Of a stretch of DNA of 32,536 nucleotides, positions 17,228 through 24,388 are shown piece by piece. Below the pieces are notes generated by a model. The model was given only the letters and a program-made list of their open reading frames with translations. It searched no databases and was not told where the DNA came from. The translations under genes and the position numbers were made by a program. Source of the stretch: Chloroflexota bacterium (GTDB lineage: Bacteria; Chloroflexota; UBA6077; FW602-bin22; JAMCWG01). Where the stretch lies: contig JAMCWG010000030.1 in NCBI GenBank assembly GCA_023475235.1, forward strand, positions 1-32,536, written 5' to 3'. The first letter of the stretch is position 1. Every line of letters begins with the position of its first letter.

Positions 17228-17476
17228 GTCTTGGGCGGCATAGCGAGTTTCTAGCGGCGTACCTCAGTAGCGGAATTGGTGCCGCACGCTTGTGAGATTC
17301 CTTGTCGGCCCGTCTCCAGCGGAGAGTTGTGCGAACCACGCGAGTGGTCGGAGAGGAGGCGAACTCGGCCTTACGAATCATTGGTTTGTACAGTCGCATA
17401 GTTCCTTGACGGTGATCTTCGTGTCTCTTTAGGACTAGGCTACTATTTCGCAGGGTTGCGAACGGAGGAGAAAAAG

Positions 17477-19177
17477 GTGCGAGGAAGCGTTTGTCTGGCG
17501 ATGGCTTCGGTGATGATTTTGGCTCTGCTCGCGGCCTGTGCTCCGGCAGCGCCCACCCAACCGAGTGGCCCAGCGGTACCTACTGCGCCTGCGCCCGCGC
17601 CGCCCACGGCGGCGCCCAAAGCCGAACTGGCCGCTACTCCCAAACCAGCGGCACCCACTGCCACACCCACTCCCAAGATTAAACGAGGGGGCACTGTGAC
17701 CTACTCTCGCAATAGCCAGCTGGACGACACCGACAACGTTACCACAATAACGTTCAACGCACCCACCGTCAGCCTGGTGTATGAGCATCTCGTCACGTAT
17801 GACCTAATAGATGAGGCTAAAGGAACCTTCACCATCAAGCCTCAATTGGCCGAATCCTGGGATGTTACCGATCCGAAGAAGATGGTGTTCAAATTGCGCA
17901 AGGGTATCAAGTTCTCAGACGGTAGCGACCTTACCGCCGAGGTCGTGAAATGGAACCTTGATCGAGTGGGAAGCCACCCCAAGTCCAGCGGCAAGCATCT
18001 GGTAGAAGCAGTGGAGAGCATCGAGGTGGTCGATCCCACCACGGTGCGGATTAACCTGAAGTTCCCGTCGGCCACGGCGTTGATGAAACTCTCCGACGGT
18101 GTGGTTGGCTCCGGGGCCTACGCCTCGGCTATGGCCTCCAAGGCTTTCGTCGATGCAAACGGCCCCGATGCGCTGCGCGACAAGCCGGTGGGCACCGGCC
18201 CGATGGTCCTCGCTGAGTGGGTGAAAGGCAGCAAGGAAACCTTCAAGAAGCGCGACGGGTACTGGCAGAACGGCGCCGACGGCCAACCCCTCCCGTACCT
18301 GGACAGCGTCGTTTCCCGTCTCATTATGGACTCGGCAGTGGCCTTTACCGAACTACGTAGCGGTACGCTGACATGGCCTGGCAATATCAACCTTTCTGAC
18401 ATCGCCGCCGTCAAGAGTAATCCCAACCTGGTGTACCACGAGTTGCCCTTCGGCGGATTCGTGAGGTTCATTTACGCAATGAACCAATACGACGGGCCCT
18501 TCAAGGACAATGTCAAACTGCGCAAGTCTGCCAATCACGCCATCGACAGAGAACAGATGGCTAAGACCATGGGCTTCGGCCTAGCGAAGGCGGCCTACTG
18601 GACCTATTGGATGCCCTACCATCTGGGCTGGGACGAGACCATTCCCAAATATGAGTACAACGTGGCCAAAGCGAAACAGTATATGACGGAGGCCGGGTAT
18701 CCCAACGGCATCGACATCACCCTCACCACTATCGCCCGGGACCCGGATCGCAAGATCTCTGAGATTGCCAAGTTCATGTGGGACGCGGTCGGTATTCGAA
18801 TCACCATCGACTCGATGGAGCGATCCGCCGGTTTGGCCCGCTATCGCGCCGGCCAGGCCACTCTGGGTTTCTACGGCGACTACGTGTATCCCGACCCGGA
18901 CATATTCGCCCCGCGCGGTATGACCTGCAACTCCTTGAACAACTGGTTCAACTACTGCAACAACCAGTTCGACGCCTGTATCGCCGAGGCAAGTTCTTTG
19001 AGCGACGACAAGAAGCGGCACGAGATCTACAAGCGCTGCTTGGCTATGTTCATGGAGGACGGCTACCTGGGCAGCGGTTACTTGGAGCCGACTTACTTCG
19101 TCTACGACAAGTCGATGAAGGGCCTCGTCGTCCACTTTACCGGCACGGATATGCGTTGGCTCTGGCTGGACAAGTAG
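17477..19177 (+). CDS. ABC transporter family 5 solute-binding lipoprotein
   Basis: 566 residues from GTG 17477, preferred over TTG 17456 because GGAGGAG (17464-17470) lies 6 bases before it. Lipoprotein signal: hydrophobic stretch SVMILALLAAC with lipobox cysteine C21. A low-complexity Ala/Pro/Thr linker (about 22-70) tethers the domain to the membrane. The SBP_bac_5 (peptide/nickel/oligosaccharide) fold is evident in PQLAESWDVTDPKKMVFKLRKGIKFSDG and DLTAEVVKWNLDRV, and in the C-terminal half NVAKAKQYMTEAGYPNGIDITL. No permease or ATPase genes are nearby, so it must use one encoded elsewhere. It is 34 bases upstream of an enolase-superfamily gene, hinting that the ligand may be a sugar acid or related hydroxy acid. 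Ligand not determined. Confidence 0.92.
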   Translation: MRGSVCLAMASVMILALLAACAPAAPTQPSGPAVPTAPAPAPPTAAPKAELAATPKPAAPTATPTPKIKRGGTVTYSRNSQLDDTDNVTTITFNAPTVSLVYEHLVTYDLIDEAKGTFTIKPQLAESWDVTDPKKMVFKLRKGIKFSDGSDLTAEVVKWNLDRVGSHPKSSGKHLVEAVESIEVVDPTTVRINLKFPSATALMKLSDGVVGSGAYASAMASKAFVDANGPDALRDKPVGTGPMVLAEWVKGSKETFKKRDGYWQNGADGQPLPYLDSVVSRLIMDSAVAFTELRSGTLTWPGNINLSDIAAVKSNPNLVYHELPFGGFVRFIYAMNQYDGPFKDNVKLRKSANHAIDREQMAKTMGFGLAKAAYWTYWMPYHLGWDETIPKYEYNVAKAKQYMTEAGYPNGIDITLTTIARDPDRKISEIAKFMWDAVGIRITIDSMERSAGLARYRAGQATLGFYGDYVYPDPDIFAPRGMTCNSLNNWFNYCNNQFDACIAEASSLSDDKKRHEIYKRCLAMFMEDGYLGSGYLEPTYFVYDKSMKGLVVHFTGTDMRWLWLDK

Positions 19178-19211
19178 CAGAACTTCAGTATGCACAAGGA
19201 GCGAACTAACG

Positions 19212-20357
19212 ATGAAGATAACGGACATCAAGCTAACACCGATCAGCTACCCGATGCCATTCAACCTGCGCTGGGGCCGCGGCAACCGTGACGACGTCGG
19301 CGCCGTCATTACCGAGGTCTTCACGGACGAGGGAATCACCGGCCTCGGCATCCTGAACGGGCCCTATCCCTCGCTGCGCACCGCTCTGGATACCATTCTC
19401 CTGCCTCGTTTGAAAGGACAGAACCCGCTGGACATCGAGCGGCTCTGGGAGAGCATGTACGCCACCTCGAGCGGCGAGGGCGGCACCTTCGGCGTCATCG
19501 GTGGCATCGACATCGCCCTCTGGGACATCGCCGGCAAGGTGGCCGGCCTGCCCATATACCGGATGCTCGGCGCGTTGCGGGACAGCGTTCCGGTGTACAT
19601 TGCCCCCAGCATGAAGCAGCCAGAAGTGATCGCCCAGGAGTGCGAGGAGTACAAGGCGGCCGGCTACCCGGCCATCAAGCTGCGCCTCGGGCTGGGCTTC
19701 GTGGGCCTTGCCGAGCAAGGCACCATCGACAAGGACATCGCCATCGTCGAATCCGGCCGCAAGATCCTCGGAGACAAGGTCGCCATCGGGGTCGACACCG
19801 ACAAGACCTACGACCACTTCACCGCTCTACGGCTCGCCCCCGTCCTGGAGGAGAACAGGGTGGCCTGGTTTGAGGAGCCGCTGGACGTGCGTGACGCCGA
19901 GCGGGACCGCGAGCAATATGTGGCGGCAATGGCCCGGCTGCAGGGCAAGGTGAAGGTGCCTCTGTCCGGCGGCCAGGGATTCTTCTCCCGCTACCAGTAT
20001 GGAGAGATCGTGTCCCGGCACGCCGTGGATATCGTGCAGCCCGACGTGGTGCGCGCCGGCGGCATCTCCGAGCTGCGCCGGGTGGCCGACCTGGCCAGCG
20101 TCTGGGGGCTGAAGTGTATGCCACACGTCAACTGCGGCGGCGGCCAGGATATCCAGGTGGTAGCTACGGCCCACTGCCTGGCCGCGCTGAGCAACAGCAT
20201 GTATCTCTGCTATCCAGCCTACGACACGCCGCTGCGGACCGAGCTACTGGCGGAGCAGCCCAAAGTAATCGACGGTTATTTGCCCCTGCCCCAGAAGCCG
20301 GGTCTGGGCATCGAGCTCAACCCCGACGCTGTAGCGAAGTACACGGTCAAAGCGTAA
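19212..20357 (+). CDS. Enolase superfamily enzyme (mandelate racemase/muconate lactonizing type)
   Basis: 381 residues with the alpha/beta capping domain and C-terminal barrel of the family. AAGGAG (19196-19201) precedes ATG 19212. Barrel residues seen: K156-L-R158 on the second strand (where mandelate racemase has KxK), D195 in GVDTDKT (first metal ligand), E221/E222 in WFEEPLD (second), Q255 in SGGQGFF at the place of the third ligand, normally Glu or Asp, and the D278 (VQPDVV) - H305 (MPHVNCG) dyad. The His/Asp dyad suggests proton abstraction from a hydroxy acid, as in acid-sugar dehydratases or racemases. The Q and R substitutions are unusual and leave the activity open. Probably co-transcribed with the solute-binding lipoprotein. 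Confidence 0.88.
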   Translation: MKITDIKLTPISYPMPFNLRWGRGNRDDVGAVITEVFTDEGITGLGILNGPYPSLRTALDTILLPRLKGQNPLDIERLWESMYATSSGEGGTFGVIGGIDIALWDIAGKVAGLPIYRMLGALRDSVPVYIAPSMKQPEVIAQECEEYKAAGYPAIKLRLGLGFVGLAEQGTIDKDIAIVESGRKILGDKVAIGVDTDKTYDHFTALRLAPVLEENRVAWFEEPLDVRDAERDREQYVAAMARLQGKVKVPLSGGQGFFSRYQYGEIVSRHAVDIVQPDVVRAGGISELRRVADLASVWGLKCMPHVNCGGGQDIQVVATAHCLAALSNSMYLCYPAYDTPLRTELLAEQPKVIDGYLPLPQKPGLGIELNPDAVAKYTVKA

Positions 20358-20520
20358 AGCACCGTATCCGGCGGCCCGCTCACCGCCGGGGCCATTTCGA
20401 GGAGTGCGGGGGCGCCCGCCCCTGCGCTCTTTTCGCGTTCGGTTCCCACGCCTTGCGGCCCCAGGAATCGTGCGGTAGACTCGAAGTAGGGCAGGTTGTA
20501 CGATCTGGAGGGGAAGGACT

Positions 20521-20787
20521 ATGGAAACCGCTACTCGAACACGGCCGTTCATGTACGGCCTGAGCACGTGCGGCTGGTGCGCCAAGGCGCGCGCCTGGCT
20601 GGAAGCGAACGCCGACGGATTCGATCTGGTGTACGTGGACTTGCTGGAAGCAAACGAGCGGGAACAGCTCGTCGCCAAGCTGCAGGAGCGCGTGGGCCGG
20701 GTTGCATTCCCGATGATCTTCTTCGGCGAGGAATGCGTGGTCGGGTACCAGCCTGAGGAGTACGAGCGATTGTTGGAGCGCGAGTAG
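20521..20787 (+). CDS. Glutaredoxin/NrdH-like thiol oxidoreductase
   Basis: 88 residues, thioredoxin fold. Redox motif C17-G-W-C20 after the first strand (PFMYGLSTCGWC), the cis-proline segment RVAFPMIFFGEECVVGY, and a short C-terminal helix. Ribosome site GGAGGGG lies near 20508-20514. Reduces disulfides in the cytosol. Its stop TAG shares its last base with the GTG of the next gene, so the two are translationally coupled, and the reductase next door is the obvious electron source in place of glutathione. Confidence 0.9.
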   Translation: METATRTRPFMYGLSTCGWCAKARAWLEANADGFDLVYVDLLEANEREQLVAKLQERVGRVAFPMIFFGEECVVGYQPEEYERLLERE

Positions 20788-21323
20788 TGAGCGAAGATGC
20801 GGGGCGGATACGCGCCGCCTACGAAAAGCTCAAGGAAGACGCCGAGTCGGGCGGCTATCACTTGAACCCCGACGAAGAGTGGACACTCGGTCTGGTGAAG
20901 GGGCTGCTGACCAACCAGGAGCGCTACGGCTACCAGGCCTGCCCCTGTCGCCTGGCCAGCGGCAAGAAGGAAGACGACCTCGACATCATCTGTCCGTGCG
21001 ACTATCGTGATCCCGACCTGCAGGACTACGGCGCCTGCTATTGCGCCATGTACGTCTCGGATGAGGTGCTGACCAGCGCGCGTGTTCTGACCCTAGTGCC
21101 TGAGCGGCGCCCGGCGGTCCGGCCCAGGCGAGAGCCGCCCACCCAGCTTCACGAGGGGGCCACCAGCGCCCCTTCCACGGCTACGATCCGCCTCTGGCGG
21201 TGCCGGGTGTGCGGTTATCTCTGCGCCCGCGAACATCCCCCGCTGGTCTGCCCGGTATGCAAGGCTAAGCAGGAGCGGTTCGAGGCCTTTGTGCTGCCGC
21301 CTTCAGCCATACCCATCGGATAA
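20787..21323 (+). CDS. Ferredoxin:disulfide reductase-like protein (FTR catalytic domain plus rubredoxin domain)
   Basis: 178 residues. Residues about 10-95 match the ferredoxin:thioredoxin reductase catalytic subunit, with the six cysteines in three pairs: C52-P-C54, C69-P-C71 and C84-Y-C86, which hold the [4Fe-4S] cluster and active-site disulfide. After a Pro/Arg linker (about 103-133), residues 135-170 form a rubredoxin-like iron site: C139, C142, C155, C158 (WRCRVCGY, LVCPVCKA). This fusion matches the ferredoxin:disulfide reductases described in archaea and anaerobic bacteria, which lack the plant FTR variable subunit. Cytosolic. It likely passes ferredoxin electrons to the glutaredoxin encoded immediately upstream. 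Confidence 0.9.
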   Translation: MSEDAGRIRAAYEKLKEDAESGGYHLNPDEEWTLGLVKGLLTNQERYGYQACPCRLASGKKEDDLDIICPCDYRDPDLQDYGACYCAMYVSDEVLTSARVLTLVPERRPAVRPRREPPTQLHEGATSAPSTATIRLWRCRVCGYLCAREHPPLVCPVCKAKQERFEAFVLPPSAIPIG

Positions 21324-21376
21324 GAGCCTATCAAAGGGACGGGCGCGACGGCCGCCGCGTCAAGCGTCGGTCTTCC

Positions 21377-21412
21377 GCTATTATTGCTTGCATAGCTATT
21401 ATTGCCTGCATA
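21377..21412. repeat. Tandem 18-base direct repeat
   Basis: GCTATTATTGCTTGCATA (21377-21394) is followed directly by a copy differing at one base (21395-21412). It lies about 135 bases upstream of the SDH_sah cassette and could be an operator or a junction relic. Confidence 0.6.
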
Positions 21413-21547
21413 TTGGGCGAACGTTGAACCACGTGTGACCTCACGTATTGCATTTCAGCCTTAGAAGCGCAATAATCTGCGCGTGTTTAGCCTGGGATGA
21501 ATACCAAGCATCGCTGGACGATTCAGATTCGCTCTTGGGAGTAAGCG

Positions 21548-22444
21548 ATGGCAGAGGAACTGCGAAGTCCAGTCATTCAACGGGTTTTGGCAGAACAGAA
21601 ACAAGGGCATGAGACGCGACAAGGGCTCTTCAGGAGTCTAGAAGAGCAGCTCGGTCGGCCAGTCGTTTCGTTCTTTACGAGCTTCCGGTTCCCTGTTATG
21701 ATTGAAGACGCGGATGCTGATATGCTGGAGGGCGTCTTACAGAAATTGGACTTGTCAAATGGGCTGGCTCTGCTCATAAGTTCGCCCGGCGGAGATGGAC
21801 TTGCCGCCGAGCGCATAATCAATGTTTGTAGAAGCTATAGTAGGACAGGTGAGTACTGGGCAATTGTTCCTGCAAAAGCGAAATCTGCCGCCACGATGAT
21901 ATGTTTCGGTGCAAGCAAGATCATTATGGGTGCGACTTCTGAACTTGGGCCTATCGACCCTCAAGTGGCTGCACCGGACGATGCCACGTTGAGGATATTT
22001 TCCGTTTTCAACATCGTTAAGAGTTACGAGGACTTGTTCTCACAAGCTGTGAAGGAGAAAGGTAACCTAGAGCCATATCTCCAGCAGCTTTCCAATTACG
22101 ATGCACGAGAGATCAAAGAGTTCAGGGCTGCCCTGTCATTGTCTGAAGACATCGCGATTAGGACTTTGGCTTCGGGTATGATGAGAGACATGTCTGAGAA
22201 GGACATCAAGGACAAGATAAAGATATTCCTTACACCGGAACGAACGAAGACCCACGGAAGACCTATCTACGCGAAAGAGGCCGCAGATTGTTGCTTGGAG
22301 ATAGAACTAAAGGACGTGACGGATAGATTCTGGGAAGTGGTCTACGAATTGAACATCCGCACGAGCAGTTTTGTATCTGGCGAGGCCACGAAATGCATCG
22401 AAAGCAAGAACCATTCGTTCTTTGCCTCGGCAAGGAGGAGCTGA
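21548..22444 (+). CDS. SDH_sah family (ClpP/SppA-fold) serine protease-like protein
   Basis: 298 residues. The crotonase/ClpP-like core is visible: LALLISSPGGDGLAAERII (about 73-91, oxyanion-hole glycines), WAIVPAKAKSAATMICFGASKI with predicted nucleophile S113, and MGATSELGPIDPQV (127-140), the typical SDH_sah/S49 segment. Nearby lysines K110 and K112 could serve as general base, as in SppA, but this is not proven. No signal peptide or membrane helix, unlike SppA. GGGAG (21537-21541) supports ATG 21548. Base composition is visibly lower in G+C than flanking genes, with more AAA, AGA/AGG and ATA codons, which suggests recent acquisition. A small basic protein follows after two bases. Confidence 0.82.
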   Translation: MAEELRSPVIQRVLAEQKQGHETRQGLFRSLEEQLGRPVVSFFTSFRFPVMIEDADADMLEGVLQKLDLSNGLALLISSPGGDGLAAERIINVCRSYSRTGEYWAIVPAKAKSAATMICFGASKIIMGATSELGPIDPQVAAPDDATLRIFSVFNIVKSYEDLFSQAVKEKGNLEPYLQQLSNYDAREIKEFRAALSLSEDIAIRTLASGMMRDMSEKDIKDKIKIFLTPERTKTHGRPIYAKEAADCCLEIELKDVTDRFWEVVYELNIRTSSFVSGEATKCIESKNHSFFASARRS

Positions 22445-22446
22445 TC

Positions 22447-22632
22447 ATGGCCGCAGCTAAGAAGATGGCGAAATCAGGTGAAGCAGTGTTGGAGCATCAG
22501 AAACGAACTATTGATGCAAAGAAGAGCCTACGTAGAATGCAAGAGACAATCAAGCCATTCCTGAAGAAACGGAGAGTCACCGATCATTCCACAGCAGGAC
22601 AGTGGCGGGATACATCCAGCCTATACTCTTAG
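22447..22632 (+). CDS. Small basic protein paired with the SDH_sah protein
   Basis: 61 residues from ATG 22447 with a strong AAGGAGGAG site (22432-22440) six bases upstream, inside the end of the preceding gene; the gap after its TGA is two bases. The product is rich in Lys/Arg (about 15 of 61: KKMAKS, AKKSLRRM, FLKKRR), mostly helical in pattern, with a polar tail ending TSSLYS. No membrane segment and no family recognised. It could be a substrate, adaptor or inhibitor of the protease-like partner, or a nucleic-acid-binding peptide. Pairing is supported by spacing and shared base composition only. Confidence 0.7.
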   Translation: MAAAKKMAKSGEAVLEHQKRTIDAKKSLRRMQETIKPFLKKRRVTDHSTAGQWRDTSSLYS

Positions 22633-22670
22633 TCCAACAGTAGTTGTGTAGACGCAGGGCGAGTTTCGGG

Positions 22671-22717
22671 GAAGAATAGGGGCGGCAGGGCAGTGCCGTC
22701 CCTATTCTTCTCATTTT
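22671..22717 (+). terminator. Terminator of the SDH_sah cassette
   Basis: 16-base stem (22671-22686 with 22695-22710, one G-U pair), loop AGGGCAGT, then TCATTTT. The stem is nearly symmetric, so it may also stop the convergent aminotransferase transcript. Confidence 0.75.
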
Positions 22718-22742
22718 CAGTCTTCTACCTTCAGTCTTCTAC
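22716..22742. repeat. 13-base tandem repeat at the aminotransferase stop
   Basis: TTCAGTCTTCTAC occurs at 22716-22728 and again at 22730-22742, one base apart. The second copy contains the stop codon of the minus-strand aminotransferase gene. Confidence 0.5.
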
Positions 22743-24100
22743 ACCGGCAGCGACTTCTGCACCGACTCCAGCGCGGTAGCGAAACGATCGACGAGCATAT
22801 CCACCTGCGGCCGCGTGATGATGAGCGGCGGCGCAAACACCAACACATCTCCGATCGCCCGGCAGATGAGGCCGTTCGCCCGCGCCGCAGCCGCCACCTG
22901 CGCTCCCACCTTCAAGGAATGGGCGAACTTCGTTTTGGTCTCGCGGTTGGCGACCAGCTCGACCGCTGCCAGCAGGCCGATGCCCCGCACGTTGCCCACA
23001 AACTCGTACCGGTAGAACTCCTGGAAGCGGTCCTGGAGGTACTTGCCCACCCGGGCCGCATTCCCGGGCAGGTCTTCACCGACGAGGATATCCAGGTTGG
23101 CGAGGGCCGCGGCGCAGCAGGACGGATGACCGTTGTAGGTGAAGCCGTGCATGAAGACAGTGTCCGGCCGCTTGATGCCTTCGTAGATGCGCTCCGTGAG
23201 GGCGACGCCGCCCAGAGGCAGGTAGCCGCTGGTGACGCCCTTGGCAAATGAGATCATGTCGGGATGCACGTTCCAGTTCTGCACGCCGAACCACTTCCCG
23301 GTGCGGCCAAAGCCGGTGATCACCTCGTCGGCGATGAACAACACATCGTACTTCTTGCAGATGGCTTCGATCTTCGGAAAGTACTCCGGCGGGGGCACGA
23401 TCACGCCGCCCACACCCTGCACCGGCTCGGCAATGAAGGCGGCCACCGTCTCCGGCCCCTCCCGCAGGATGGCCCGCTCCAGCTCAGCGGCGCAGTCAAT
23501 CTCGCACTGAGGATAGACCTTGTCGAAGGCGCAGCCGTAGCAGTAGGGAGCCGGGATGTGCAGGAAGCCGGGACAGGTCGGTCCGAACTTGTCGTGGTAC
23601 GACGGGACGCCCGTGGCGCTGAGGGCCCCCAGTGAGATGCCGTGGTAGCCACCGTGGCGGGCGATTATCTTATACTTGTCCTGGCCTTGCATACGGAAGT
23701 AGTAGCGGGCCAGCTTGAATGCCGTCTCGTTGGACTCGGCGCCGCCGGAGGTGAAGAAGAAGCGCTTCAGCCCTTCCGGAGTGAGCTCGGCCAGGCGGGC
23801 CGCCAACTGGATAGACGGCGGGTTGGCCATCCCCCAGAAAGAGGGGGCGAAGGCCAGCTTGCTCATCTGGGCCGCCGCCGCCTCGGCGATACTCTTCCGT
23901 CCATGGCCCACGTTCACGTTCCAGAGGGCCGACATACCGTCGACGTACTCTTTTCCGTCGTTATCCCGCACGAAGATACCGTGGCCCTCCGCTATGATGA
24001 AAGGCCCGGTCTTCTCCAACTCGTACAGCGGCGCTACCGGATGCAGGAGGTGTTCCCGATCGGCCTGGACCAGGTCTGCCGTCTGCTGCAAAGCCTGCAT
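22739..24100 (-). CDS. Class III (omega) aminotransferase
   Basis: About 453 residues. PLP fold type I enzyme using an amine or omega-amino acid donor. Motifs: GIFVRDNDGKEYVDGMSALWNVNVGHG, TSGGAESNETAFKLAR (phosphate pocket), ARHGGYHGISLGALSATG, IAEPVQGVGGVIVPP, the DEVITGFGRTG segment with the cofactor aspartate, and the PLP lysine K287 in ISFAKGVTSGYLPLGG. The pattern is closest to the pyruvate-dependent omega-transaminase/beta-alanine group. ATG 24100 is preferred to ATG 24106 because the GGGGG at 24111-24107 is correctly spaced only for it. It stands alone; the closest upstream gene on the same strand is guaA, 288 bases away. Substrate not determined. Confidence 0.93.
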   Translation of the reverse strand: MQALQQTADLVQADREHLLHPVAPLYELEKTGPFIIAEGHGIFVRDNDGKEYVDGMSALWNVNVGHGRKSIAEAAAAQMSKLAFAPSFWGMANPPSIQLAARLAELTPEGLKRFFFTSGGAESNETAFKLARYYFRMQGQDKYKIIARHGGYHGISLGALSATGVPSYHDKFGPTCPGFLHIPAPYCYGCAFDKVYPQCEIDCAAELERAILREGPETVAAFIAEPVQGVGGVIVPPPEYFPKIEAICKKYDVLFIADEVITGFGRTGKWFGVQNWNVHPDMISFAKGVTSGYLPLGGVALTERIYEGIKRPDTVFMHGFTYNGHPSCCAAALANLDILVGEDLPGNAARVGKYLQDRFQEFYRYEFVGNVRGIGLLAAVELVANRETKTKFAHSLKVGAQVAAAARANGLICRAIGDVLVFAPPLIITRPQVDMLVDRFATALESVQKSLPV

Positions 24101-24118
24101 TGCCATCCCCCTTTGTCT

Positions 24119-24134
24119 ATGAATAGTTATTCAT
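24119..24134. promoter_or_regulatory. Inverted repeat upstream of the aminotransferase
   Basis: ATGAATAGTTATTCAT has perfect 7-base arms around GT. It lies just upstream of the ribosome site of the aminotransferase gene and is a possible operator. Confidence 0.35.
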
Positions 24135-24305
24135 TCGGCGCCTCTCGACGCCCGTATCGAACACGCGCTGGTGCCCCAAGCATAATCTGTTGTCTTCGGC
24201 CGGTCAATTTCGGCGGGACACTTCATGGAGCTCATCACTGCACGAATGGGACGGGGTACGTCCATTCTTGAGGGACCGCCACCTTCGATGCCCTTTATAA
24301 CAACC

Positions 24306-24330
24306 TTCCGCAGGTTCCTGACCTGCGGAA
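24306..24330. other. Perfect 10-bp hairpin between guaA and the aminotransferase
   Basis: TTCCGCAGGT and ACCTGCGGAA flank a 5-base loop (TCCTG in plus sense). No T-tract follows on either strand, so it is not a canonical terminator. It sits about 60 bases past the guaA stop and may be an mRNA 3' stabiliser or processing site. Confidence 0.45.
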
Positions 24331-24388
24331 AGCTGCCTCGTCTCGACCAATATTGTCAGAATACCCTTAGCAGTGTCCTACAAGCCCT

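Larger units (their letters stand above)
16872..17476. other. Gene-free region with a promoter-terminator unit
   Basis: About 600 bases without a credible gene. It holds a consensus promoter (17075-17102) and an intrinsic terminator (17191-17227), described separately. An inverted repeat pairs CGAGTCCGA (17049-17057) with TCGGACTCG (17172-17180), spanning the promoter. Downstream of the terminator I see only a weak TTGACG at 17406 and a small CCAC-GCGA-GTGG hairpin near 17335. No tRNA or known RNA family was recognised. Confidence 0.6.

Noticed and set aside
17142-17399. Minus-strand frame of 85 codons in the intergenic region
   Set aside because: Runs across the terminator hairpin, has no ribosome site and a composition unlike the neighbouring proteins.
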